9,671 bases of DNA from an uncultured Gemmatimonadota bacterium (GTDB taxonomy: Bacteria > Gemmatimonadota > Gemmatimonadetes > Gemmatimonadales > Gemmatimonadaceae): assembly GCA_946479995.1 (NCBI GenBank), contig CAMLIU010000037.1:1-9671 (forward strand). The letters are read 5' to 3'. Made by a program: the position numbers and the translations under genes. The notes under the pieces were generated by a model. That model made no database searches. It saw nothing but the letters and a program-made list of their open reading frames with translations, and was not told the origin of the DNA. Within the stretch, counting starts at the first letter, position 1. Each line of letters opens with the position of its first letter. Positions 1 to 6,066 of this stretch are shown here, in pieces.

Positions 1-606
1 CCGCTGACCAAGCGTCAACGCGAAATCCTAAACTACCTGACGCTCTACACGGAGCGAAACGGTTACGCGCCAAGTTTCGAGGAGATCGCGGAGAATTTCA
101 GCTACAACTCCCTGGCGACGGTGCACGAGCACCTGAGCAACCTGGAGCGAAAGGGATTCATCAAGCGCTCGTACAACGAGAGTCGCGCGATCGAGATCCT
201 GCCCAGCGAGCTGGTGCCCAAGGCGATCGAGCTTCCGCTCCTTGGCGCCGTTGCCGCCGGCGTGCCGATCGAGGCCGTGGCTCACCAGGAGACGATCGCG
301 GTTCCCGACACCATGGTGCAGCGCTCGGGCAACCACTATGTGCTGCGCGTCCGTGGCAACTCGATGATCGACGAGCAGATCCGCGACGGTGACTTCGTGG
401 TCATCAACGATCGCCACAGCGCCGACAACGGCGAGATGGTCATCGCGATGCTGCACGGCAACTCGGCCACCGTGAAGAAGTTCTATCGCGAGCGCGACGG
501 GCGCATCCGCCTCCAGCCGGCGAACGAGACGATGGCCCCACTGTACGTGCACGAGAACGACATCACGATCCAGGGGATCGTGGTGGGGGTGATGCGTCGG
601 TACTAG
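1..606 (+). CDS. lexA: LexA repressor (SOS response), 5'-truncated by window edge
   Basis: LexA is the transcriptional repressor of the DNA-damage (SOS) regulon; RecA filaments trigger its self-cleavage. The frame is open from base 1 and gives 201 residues ending in TAG. It begins PLTKRQREIL, which matches the family's start (LTxRQ), so only the initiator and a few residues are missing. Residues 1-65 form the winged helix-turn-helix domain, with the recognition-helix region SLATVHEHLSNLERKG at 38-52. The cleavage site is Ala86-Gly87 (AVAAGVPIEA). The Ser/Lys dyad is visible: Ser121 in RGNSM and Lys159 in ATVKKF. The C-terminal peptidase/dimerisation domain runs to IQGIVVGVMRRY. All catalytic residues are present, so it should be functional. 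Its promoter and any self-operator lie outside the window. It converges on trpD across 129 bases, and no T-rich plus-strand terminator follows it. Confidence 0.97.
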   Translation, partial: PLTKRQREILNYLTLYTERNGYAPSFEEIAENFSYNSLATVHEHLSNLERKGFIKRSYNESRAIEILPSELVPKAIELPLLGAVAAGVPIEAVAHQETIAVPDTMVQRSGNHYVLRVRGNSMIDEQIRDGDFVVINDRHSADNGEMVIAMLHGNSATVKKFYRERDGRIRLQPANETMAPLYVHENDITIQGIVVGVMRRY

Positions 607-627
607 GGCGATACAAAAGGCAACCGC

Positions 628-662
628 AGGTACCCGGTACCTCGTATCCAGTACCAGGTACC
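628..662. repeat. Five tandem 7-bp units, GGTACC-type heptamer repeat
   Basis: Read on the plus strand the units are AGGTACC, CGGTACC, TCGTATC, CAGTACC and AGGTACC. They are exactly in 7-base register, with consensus NGGTACC; the third unit is the most diverged. Because GGTACC is palindromic, the array can also fold: the 7-base arms 636-642 and 656-662 are perfect complements around a 13-base gap. It lies in the convergent spacer between lexA and trpD and is not followed by a T-tract, so it is not a simple terminator. No coding role is likely. Function is unknown; it resembles short intergenic heptamer repeats described in other bacteria, but I cannot assign a named family. Confidence 0.8.
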
Positions 663-683
663 GCGCACGAGGCCAAAACGAAA

Positions 684-709
684 CGGCCGCCGGGAATTTC
701 CGGCGGCCG
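684..709 (-). terminator. Rho-independent terminator of the GAF-trpD unit
   Basis: A perfect 10-base inverted repeat, CGGCCGCCGG (684-693) and CCGGCGGCCG (700-709), encloses a 6-base loop. On the minus strand the stem is followed directly by TTTCGTTTTGG, a T-rich tail, 27 bases beyond the trpD stop codon. On the plus strand the stem is preceded by the A-rich complement and followed by CTCGCGTCTG, which has no T-run. It therefore fits trpD much better than lexA, though such a strong hairpin could also limit read-through from lexA. Confidence 0.75.
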
Positions 710-735
710 CTCGCGTCTGCACCGGCGGGGCTGGA

Positions 736-1776
736 CTAGCTCGTGTATGCGGCGCGAAGGCGCTCGAGGGCGGCCATGCCAGCGCCTTTGCGCAGGGCCT
801 CACGTGCGAGATCAACGGCGTCGGGAAAGTTGTCAGGTCCCGACCCCGAGACGTAGAGCGCAGCGGCCGCATTCAGCACGACGGCGGTGGTCGCCGTGGG
901 CGGCGCGGCGTTGCCGAGCACGGCGAGCACGGCGGCGGCATTCTCGGCCGGCGGTCCTCCAGCCAGCTCCTCGGCCCGCCCGTCGGCGAAGCCCAGCGCG
1001 GCGGGATCGATGCTCCACTGGCGCGTCGCCCCGTCGCGGATCTCGACCACGTTGGTGGTGCCGAGTGGCGAGACTTCGTCCATCCCGGGCGCACCATGCA
1101 CCACAAGCGCGTGCACGGCGCCGAGGGCGCGCAGTGCGCCGGCGATGAGCGGTACGCGCGCGGCGTCGGCGACCCCCACCACTTGCCGCCCCGCCGATGC
1201 GGGATTCGCCAGCGGGCCAACGATGTTCATCACCGTGGGGATCGCGAGCTCGCTGCGCACCGGCCCGACGTGGCGCATGGCGGGATGCATCAGCGGGGCG
1301 AACATGAACACGATCCCCGCGTCGCGGAGCGCCCGCTCCATCACGGCGACGCTCACGTCGATCGGGACGCCGAGCGCCTCGAGCACGTCGGCGCTCCCGC
1401 ACTGCGAGGTGAACGACCGGTTGCCGTGCTTGGCAATGCGAACGCCCATTCCCGCCGCAAGGAGCGCAGCGGCGGTCGAGATGTTGAACGTTCCCAGCGC
1501 CCCGCCCCCCGTACCACAGGTATCCACCAGCAAATCGGGACGCTCCGCGGGCAGCCGTACCATCGCGCCGCGGAGCGCATCGGCCGCGCCGGCGACTTCG
1601 TCCGCCGTTTCTCCCTTCACTCGCAAGGCCACCAGCAGGGCGGCGATCTGCGCCGGCGTGGCTTCGCCCCGCATCACGATCCCGAATGCCTCGCGTGCCT
1701 GCGGCTCGGAAAGGGAGCCGCCCATCGCGAGCTGCCGGATGGCCTGGCGCAGTGCGGGAACGGGTGTCGCCGACAT
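736..1776 (-). CDS. trpD: Anthranilate phosphoribosyltransferase
   Basis: TrpD transfers the phosphoribosyl group of PRPP to anthranilate, the second committed step of tryptophan synthesis, in the cytoplasm. The 346-residue product has the usual length. A small helical N-terminal domain (about 5-75) precedes the alpha/beta domain. Visible motifs are the PRPP-binding glycine loop DTCGTGGG (85-92), NISTA (98-102), KHGNR (116-120), FMFAPLMHPAMRHVGPVR (157-174), the anthranilate/PRPP region NIVGPLANPA (184-193), and the metal-binding Asp-Glu pair in MDEVS (232-236). I chose the ATG at 1776: it lies one base after the stop of the upstream gene (TGA-G-ATG), which suggests translational coupling, and the protein then starts normally (MSATPVPALRQAIRQL). 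An in-frame ATG at 1833 would lie inside the upstream gene and add a non-conserved stretch. No other trp gene and no Trp-rich leader peptide is visible. Confidence 0.95.
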   Translation of the reverse strand: MSATPVPALRQAIRQLAMGGSLSEPQAREAFGIVMRGEATPAQIAALLVALRVKGETADEVAGAADALRGAMVRLPAERPDLLVDTCGTGGGALGTFNISTAAALLAAGMGVRIAKHGNRSFTSQCGSADVLEALGVPIDVSVAVMERALRDAGIVFMFAPLMHPAMRHVGPVRSELAIPTVMNIVGPLANPASAGRQVVGVADAARVPLIAGALRALGAVHALVVHGAPGMDEVSPLGTTNVVEIRDGATRQWSIDPAALGFADGRAEELAGGPPAENAAAVLAVLGNAAPPTATTAVVLNAAAALYVSGSGPDNFPDAVDLAREALRKGAGMAALERLRAAYTS

Positions 1777-1777
1777 C

Positions 1778-3076
1778 TCAGCCGACGGTGAGCGTCTCGA
1801 GCATCCGCTCGGGGAGCCGCGCCTGGGTGGCAACGAGGCCGATCACGAGCGCGAGCAGTCGCACGCGCTCGATGTCTTCCTCCACGAAGATGCCGTGCAT
1901 CGCGCGGTTGGTGAGGTTCACCACGCCAACGAGCGCACCGTGATAGACGAGCGGGAAGCTGATGAACGAGCCGGTCGTGAAGTGCTCGTCGCGCAGCAGC
2001 GGGTGGCTCTTCGCCTCATCCACGTCCTGCACGAGCAGCGGCTGCCGCGTCGCGGCCACCTTGCCCGCGACGCCTTCCCCGATCCGGATGCGGTGGCCCA
2101 TCGGCACGTTGGGCGCGATCCCTCGTGCGGCGGCCAGGTAGAGCAACTGCTCCTCGGGCGACACCAGCAGCAGGGAACAGCGCTGCGCCCCCATGTCGTC
2201 GCCCACCAGCGTGAGCAACCCGTTCACCATCTCGCGCGGATCGTCCGTCGTCGCGTCGAGCGTGAGCACGCGGTCTATCAGGTAGAGAGTCCGCGTCTTC
2301 TGCCGGAGCGTCTCACTCCGCCGGTGCAGCTCGATGTGCGCCTTCTCCAGCTGCTCCACGGCCGCCGTCACCTGCTGCTCAACGGCCTCGGCGCGGCGGC
2401 CGGCGCGACGGGCGTCCTCGAGCGCGTTTGCCGCCTCACGCTCCAGCGTGAGCAGGCGCTCCGGATCGGCGCCGGTGGCTCCCGCTGCCTGGGACAGCTT
2501 CTCCTGCAGCGTGCCGAGGCGACGCTCGTACTCGGCGTGGACGCGCTGCGTCACCTCCTCGAGGGTATGCACGGCCTCCTCGCGCGCTTCACGCTCCAGG
2601 AAGCGGACGAACGCCAGCTCGAACAGGGCGCACGACGGCGCAATGCGCTCCGAGGATCGCGCCCCGAAGAACTTCCGTGTCTCGTAGAGCACGAGCACCG
2701 CGGCGAGCTGGCCGTCGAAGCGCATCCCGCGCAGGGAGAGCCAGCCCACGTCGCTGAATTTGGTGAATCCGAGGAGCACGGCGAACTCGTCCGATTGGTC
2801 GCCGAAGTCCACGAAGGCGCCGCCCGCGGTCACCGCGATGCGCTCGCGCGTGGGCAGGTGGTCGAACGTCGTCTCCAGGCGGTCCTGCGTCACGGTATCG
2901 CCAGCCGGCACGAGCCGGTCCACCAGCATGGAGCGTCGCGCGTCGAAACGGACCAGCGCGATCTGGGCGAACCGGTCCACCTCGGACAGCGCGTCCGACA
3001 GCCCGAGCAGCGCCGACTGGACGTCGGGCGCGACGCTGAGCGCGTGGGCGAGCGTGGCGAGTGTACGAGGGGGCAT
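1778..3076 (-). CDS. GAF-domain protein with central coiled coil, no output domain
   Basis: The 432-residue product is predicted to be cytoplasmic, with no signal peptide or membrane segment. Residues about 8-160 look like a diverged GAF-type sensory domain (for example DVGWLSLRGMRFDGQLAAVLVLYETRKFF at 109-137 in pattern, not strongly conserved). Residues about 158-265 are rich in Glu, Arg, Ala and Gln with heptad spacing and should form a long coiled coil. Residues about 276-418 are a clear GAF domain: RCSLLLVS, IRIGEGVAGKVAATRQPLLV, and TGSFISFPLVYHGALVGVVN. GAF domains bind small ligands or mediate dimerisation in signalling proteins. No kinase, GGDEF, EAL, phosphatase or HTH module follows, so the ligand and output are unknown. 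It is the first gene of the unit with trpD. The ATG at 3076 is the first available start and has no clear Shine-Dalgarno site upstream. Confidence 0.85.
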   Translation of the reverse strand: MPPRTLATLAHALSVAPDVQSALLGLSDALSEVDRFAQIALVRFDARRSMLVDRLVPAGDTVTQDRLETTFDHLPTRERIAVTAGGAFVDFGDQSDEFAVLLGFTKFSDVGWLSLRGMRFDGQLAAVLVLYETRKFFGARSSERIAPSCALFELAFVRFLEREAREEAVHTLEEVTQRVHAEYERRLGTLQEKLSQAAGATGADPERLLTLEREAANALEDARRAGRRAEAVEQQVTAAVEQLEKAHIELHRRSETLRQKTRTLYLIDRVLTLDATTDDPREMVNGLLTLVGDDMGAQRCSLLLVSPEEQLLYLAAARGIAPNVPMGHRIRIGEGVAGKVAATRQPLLVQDVDEAKSHPLLRDEHFTTGSFISFPLVYHGALVGVVNLTNRAMHGIFVEEDIERVRLLALVIGLVATQARLPERMLETLTVG

Positions 3077-3148
3077 CCGGCGGGAGGGGAGTCGGCGCCG
3101 GCAACGGCGGCGGGAGCGAAAATTGGTCGCGGCGCGGCGGCAAAGTCA

Positions 3149-3154
3149 ATCATA
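3149..3154 (-). promoter_or_regulatory. Possible -10 element for the GAF-trpD unit
   Basis: On the minus strand these bases read TATGAT, five of six matches to a sigma-70 -10 hexamer. They lie in an AT-richer island (3141-3160) of the 157-base divergent spacer, about 70 bases upstream of the GAF gene's ATG. No convincing -35 hexamer sits at 16-18 bases upstream (the 17-base position reads CGAGTA), so this is only a weak candidate. The rest of the spacer shows no obvious riboswitch or operator. Confidence 0.25.
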
Positions 3155-3196
3155 ATGAACACGCACTGCCTTACTCGATCGCAACGCACCGGTTGC

Positions 3197-3224
3197 TTGA
3201 CTCTCATGTGCTGCCGGGTAGCTT
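3197..3224 (+). promoter_or_regulatory. Candidate sigma-70-type promoter of truA and the downstream gene array
   Basis: A -35-like TTGACT (3197-3202; five of six matches to TTGACA) is followed by a 16-base spacer and TAGCTT (3219-3224; a weak -10 keeping T, A and the final T). Transcription from it would begin about 3230-3232, within a few bases of the truA ATG at 3234. The mRNA would then be leaderless or nearly so, which agrees with the pyrimidine-rich stretch before the ATG and the absence of a Shine-Dalgarno site. It is the best plus-strand promoter candidate in this spacer. Confidence 0.45.
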
Positions 3225-3233
3225 TTCCTCTCG

Positions 3234-4010
3234 ATGCCGACTCGCACGATGCAGCTCGTGTTGCACTACGACGGCACGGGCTTCAGCGGGTGGCAGCGGC
3301 AGCCGGACCGGCGCACCGTGCAGGGCGCGCTCGAGGAGGCGCTGAGCCGGATCTGCGCGCAACCCACATCCGCCCTGGGCTCCGGACGCACCGATGCCGG
3401 CGTGCACGCACGCGGGCAGGCGGTGGGTGTCCGTGTGAGCGAGCGGTGGACCCCGGCGGCGTTGCGCCGCGGGCTCAATGCGCTGCTCCCGGCGGACGTC
3501 TGGGTGGCAGCGGCGTACGAGATGCGAGACGACTTTCATGCGCGCTACGACGCCGTCGCGCGGCGCTACCGCTATCTTGTCGGGACGGATGAGGAGGCCG
3601 ACTCCCCCTTTCGCCGTCGAACCGAGTGGAGCGTGCGCCGGCCACTGGACCGGCGGGCACTCGATGACGCGGCTGCCTTGCTGAGTGGCGAGCACTGTTT
3701 CCTCGGCTTCGCCGTCCGCGGCACGGCGCCGGCTGGCGACGACCACTGCTGCCACGTGACCCACGCGGCGTGGAGCGATCGTCCCGGAGGTCTGGCGTTC
3801 GAGATCGAGGCGAATCGGTTCCTGCATCACATGGTGCGGTTCCTGGTTGGCACGATGGTGGAGGTGGCGCTCGGGCGGCGGCCCATCACCGAGCTCGAGC
3901 GGCTGCTCGTCGCCCCGGACAATTCCGCGGTCTCGGCCCCCGCGCCGCCCCACGCGCTCTTCCTCGAGCGCGTCACCTATCCGGCAGCCCTCTATCTTTC
4001 CACGGCATGA
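3234..4010 (+). CDS. truA: tRNA pseudouridine(38-40) synthase TruA
   Basis: TruA converts uridines 38, 39 and 40 in the anticodon stem-loop of many tRNAs to pseudouridine. The 258-residue product is of normal family length. The N-terminal strand MQLVLHYDGTGFSGWQRQP (6-24) is typical. The catalytic aspartate is Asp54 in GSGRTDAGVHA. Further conserved parts are DDFHARYDAVARRYRYLV (residues about 99-116) and the C-terminal core FEIEANRFLHHMVRFLVGTM, which packs around the active site. I use the ATG at 3234; an in-frame ATG five codons later would give a protein starting at MQLVLHYDG and cannot be excluded. There is no Shine-Dalgarno site. The stop TGA overlaps the next gene's ATG (ATGA at 4007-4010). 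It is the first gene of the seven-gene plus-strand array. Confidence 0.97.
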   Translation: MPTRTMQLVLHYDGTGFSGWQRQPDRRTVQGALEEALSRICAQPTSALGSGRTDAGVHARGQAVGVRVSERWTPAALRRGLNALLPADVWVAAAYEMRDDFHARYDAVARRYRYLVGTDEEADSPFRRRTEWSVRRPLDRRALDDAAALLSGEHCFLGFAVRGTAPAGDDHCCHVTHAAWSDRPGGLAFEIEANRFLHHMVRFLVGTMVEVALGRRPITELERLLVAPDNSAVSAPAPPHALFLERVTYPAALYLSTA

Positions 4011-4669
4011 AGATCTTTCTCGCCACCGCTCGCGCCGATGACGTGGCCTGGGGCGCCGCGCACGGCATGCTCGACGGCGTCCTCACCACACCCGGATTGC
4101 TCGCCGTGGAGGCGCACGACGACGCACGCGCGCACCTGCAGGAGCTGTCCCGACTGGTGCACGGACCCATCTTCGCCGCGGTGCAGTCCATCGATTCCGC
4201 CGGCGCCTATCGCGACGGCCGCGAGCTGGCTCGCCTCTCCGATCAGATCGTCGTCCAGGTTCCCCTCGTCGAGGAAACCCTCGGCGCCATGCGGCGGCTG
4301 CATACCGACGGCATCCGCGTCGCCGCGACGCACGTGTACAGCACGGCGCAGGCGCTCCTCGCGGCGCGCACCGGCGCTTTTGCTGTCGTGACCTTCCTCG
4401 ACCAGCTCGACGCGGCCGGTCATGACAGCGTCGGCGTGGTTCGTGACATCCGCCTCGCCTTCGACAGCTCCGGCGCCGAATGCGACGTCGTCGCCGTCAA
4501 CGCCGCGTCCCCAACGCAATTCGGTGCCTGTGCCGTCGCCGGTGCGGACGCCGTGGCCATCTCGGAGGACCTGTGTCGCGCACTCCTCGTGCACCCGCTC
4601 ACCGATCGCGGCGTCGATCACTTCCTCGGCGACGTCGCCCGGTTGCGCCACGTATGGCCAGTCAGCTGA
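4007..4669 (+). CDS. Transaldolase / fructose-6-phosphate aldolase family protein lacking the catalytic residues (probable pseudoenzyme)
   Basis: The 220-residue product aligns end to end, by eye, with the short TalC/FSA class of the transaldolase family (about 215-220 residues, single TIM barrel): MKIFLATA, LDGVLTTPGLLA, GRELARLSDQIVVQVPLVEETL, STAQALLAARTGA, LDAAGHDS, VHPLTDRGVDHFLGDV. Those enzymes use a Schiff-base lysine. Here that position is Gln84 (CAG, 4256-4258), in VVQVP instead of VVKVP. Relative to recalled E. coli FSA, Asp6 is Ala6, Asn28 is Thr28, Gln59 is Ala58, Arg134 is Gln133 and Ser166 is Asn165. The only lysine in the whole protein is Lys2. Aldolase or transaldolase chemistry is therefore very unlikely. 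The frame is intact, codon use matches the neighbours, and it sits between truA and the protease gene by overlapping junctions (ATGA, then TGATG), so it seems to be a maintained gene. Its actual role is unknown. It would probably be labelled simply transaldolase by automated annotation. Confidence 0.9.
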   Translation: MKIFLATARADDVAWGAAHGMLDGVLTTPGLLAVEAHDDARAHLQELSRLVHGPIFAAVQSIDSAGAYRDGRELARLSDQIVVQVPLVEETLGAMRRLHTDGIRVAATHVYSTAQALLAARTGAFAVVTFLDQLDAAGHDSVGVVRDIRLAFDSSGAECDVVAVNAASPTQFGACAVAGADAVAISEDLCRALLVHPLTDRGVDHFLGDVARLRHVWPVS

Positions 4670-6066
4670 TGCGGATCGGCACCCTGCTCCTCGTCGCGGG
4701 TGCGGCCGGCGCGTGCACGGCGACGCCGTCCACGTCCGATGCCCAGGTGGCGCGCACCGCGGAGTCGGCCAAGGCGGCGAACATTCCCGCGTCGCGCCGC
4801 ACTGCCATCACGGCCGCGGTGGCACGCGTGGCACCCGCGGTGGTCACCGTCCAGACGGAGGTCGTCCAGCGGGTGGCCGCCGACCCGTTCGATTTCTTCT
4901 TCGGCGGCCGCTCCGGTACCCAGACGTCGGCCGGTCTTGGCTCGGGCTTCATCATTCGCGCGGACGGCGTGATCGTGACCAACGCGCACGTCGTCGCCGG
5001 GGCGACCAACATCTCCGTCATGCTGCGCGACGGCACCACGTATCCCGCGCGCACCATCGGTACCGACGAGACCAACGACCTCGCCGTATTGAAGGTGGAT
5101 GCGAAGGGGCTGCCGGTCGCGCCGCTCGGCGACTCCGACAACCTGCTCGTCGGGGAGTGGGCCATCGCCATCGGGAACCCGTACGGCTTCATGCTGGGCA
5201 ACTCCGAGCCGAGCGTCACCGCTGGCGTGATCAGCGGCGTCGGCCGCAACCTCGTGGCGCGAGGAGAAGGGCCGTCCGCGTACTTCGACATGATCCAGAC
5301 GGACGCGTCGATCAACCCCGGCAACTCCGGCGGCCCGCTGGTCAACGCCGATGGCGAGGTGATCGGCGTCAACTCGTCCATCTACTCCACGAGCGGCGGC
5401 TCCATCGGCCTCGGCTTCGCAATTCCCATCGATCGCGCCAGGCGCGTTGCCGAGGACCTGCTCAACCATGGTCGCGTCAGGCGGCCGTGGATTGGCGTCC
5501 AGCTCGAGCAGGTGCGGACGCAGAATCCGCGCGACCTGATCGTTCGCGGCGCGCAGGTGGCGAGTGTCGCGCCGTCGTCGCCCGCCGAGAAGGCGGGAAT
5601 TCGCCCCGGCGACGTCATCGTTCGCCTGCGGGACCGGACCATCCGGAATCGCTTCGACTGGGAAGCTGCGCTGCTCGACCTGCGCGTGGGCGACCAGGTG
5701 CCGCTCACTGTCCGTCGCGGGGGCAAGGACGTGGCGGTCAACGTCACCATCGCCGACTTGCCGGAGGTGAGCGCGCCGAAGGTGGAGGTGATGCGCGAGC
5801 TGCAGCTGGTCACCCTCACGCCGGCCATCCGCGCCGAACGCGGCATCCTGTCGAGTCGCGGTGCGCTGATCTACAGGGCGAGCGATCGCATCACCCAGGA
5901 GCTGGGGATGCAGGCGGGTGACGTGATCGTCCAGATCAACCGCACGCCGATCACCTCGGCGGAAGACGTCTCGCGCGCACTCGACTATTATGCGGGACGC
6001 GGCGTGATCCGACTCTTTTTCGAGCGCCAGGGCCAGATCTATCCCACCGACTTCGTGATCCGATGA
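4669..6066 (+). CDS. htrA: HtrA/Deg-family serine protease with two PDZ domains and a lipoprotein-like signal
   Basis: HtrA (Deg) proteases degrade or refold misfolded proteins in the bacterial envelope. From the ATG at 4669 the product has 465 residues; an in-frame ATG at 4654 adds MASQL. I prefer 4669 because it overlaps the previous stop (TGATG) and leaves a short signal, MRIGTLLLVAGAAGAC, with Cys16 as possible lipidation site (AGAC is an imperfect lipobox). The chymotrypsin-fold domain spans about 40-260. The catalytic triad is His107 (VTNAHVV), Asp137 (TNDLAVLKV) and Ser220 (NPGNSGGPL). DPFDFFFGG at 73-81 is the typical regulatory loop. PDZ1 is about 270-363 (WIGVQLEQV, AEKAGIRPGDVIVRLRD). 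PDZ2 is about 375-465 (LGMQAGDVIVQINRTPI). All key residues are present, so it should be active, probably in the periplasm and perhaps membrane-tethered. DegP, DegQ and DegS types cannot be told apart here, although two PDZ domains argue against DegS. Confidence 0.93.
   Translation: MRIGTLLLVAGAAGACTATPSTSDAQVARTAESAKAANIPASRRTAITAAVARVAPAVVTVQTEVVQRVAADPFDFFFGGRSGTQTSAGLGSGFIIRADGVIVTNAHVVAGATNISVMLRDGTTYPARTIGTDETNDLAVLKVDAKGLPVAPLGDSDNLLVGEWAIAIGNPYGFMLGNSEPSVTAGVISGVGRNLVARGEGPSAYFDMIQTDASINPGNSGGPLVNADGEVIGVNSSIYSTSGGSIGLGFAIPIDRARRVAEDLLNHGRVRRPWIGVQLEQVRTQNPRDLIVRGAQVASVAPSSPAEKAGIRPGDVIVRLRDRTIRNRFDWEAALLDLRVGDQVPLTVRRGGKDVAVNVTIADLPEVSAPKVEVMRELQLVTLTPAIRAERGILSSRGALIYRASDRITQELGMQAGDVIVQINRTPITSAEDVSRALDYYAGRGVIRLFFERQGQIYPTDFVIR

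Noticed and set aside
603..872. An 89-codon minus-strand frame across the spacer and the end of trpD
   Set aside because: Its apparent repeated residues come only from translating the 7-bp DNA repeat; the rest is antisense-frame and terminator sequence.
1777..1833. Longer trpD start at an ATG at 1833
   Set aside because: It would overlap the end of the GAF gene and add a non-conserved stretch (MPPRRGSPSGCSRR). The ATG at 1776 gives a normal TrpD N-terminus with coupled spacing.
887..3592. A 901-codon open frame on the plus strand, antisense to trpD and the GAF gene and running into truA
   Set aside because: It is a by-product of high GC, where stop codons are rare in alternate frames. Its translation is low-complexity (Ala, Arg, His and Ser rich) and shows no recognisable domain, while the minus-strand frames encode clear families.
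3993..3998. TATCTT before the transaldolase-like gene as an internal promoter
   Set aside because: The hexamer is -10-like and well placed, but no -35 match is found at 16-17 bases upstream (GCGTCA/CGTCAC) and the bases encode the TruA C-terminus. I kept it only as a supporting remark.
3770..4006. Upstream in-frame extension of the transaldolase-like gene into truA
   Set aside because: The extension would overlap truA by about 240 bases and is low-complexity, whereas the protein from 4007 begins exactly where the family begins (MKIFL).
4422..5921. A 499-codon plus-strand frame overlapping the transaldolase-like gene and the protease
   Set aside because: It is Arg/Gly/His-rich shadow translation with no domain; the alternative frame holds the complete HtrA catalytic triad and both PDZ domains.
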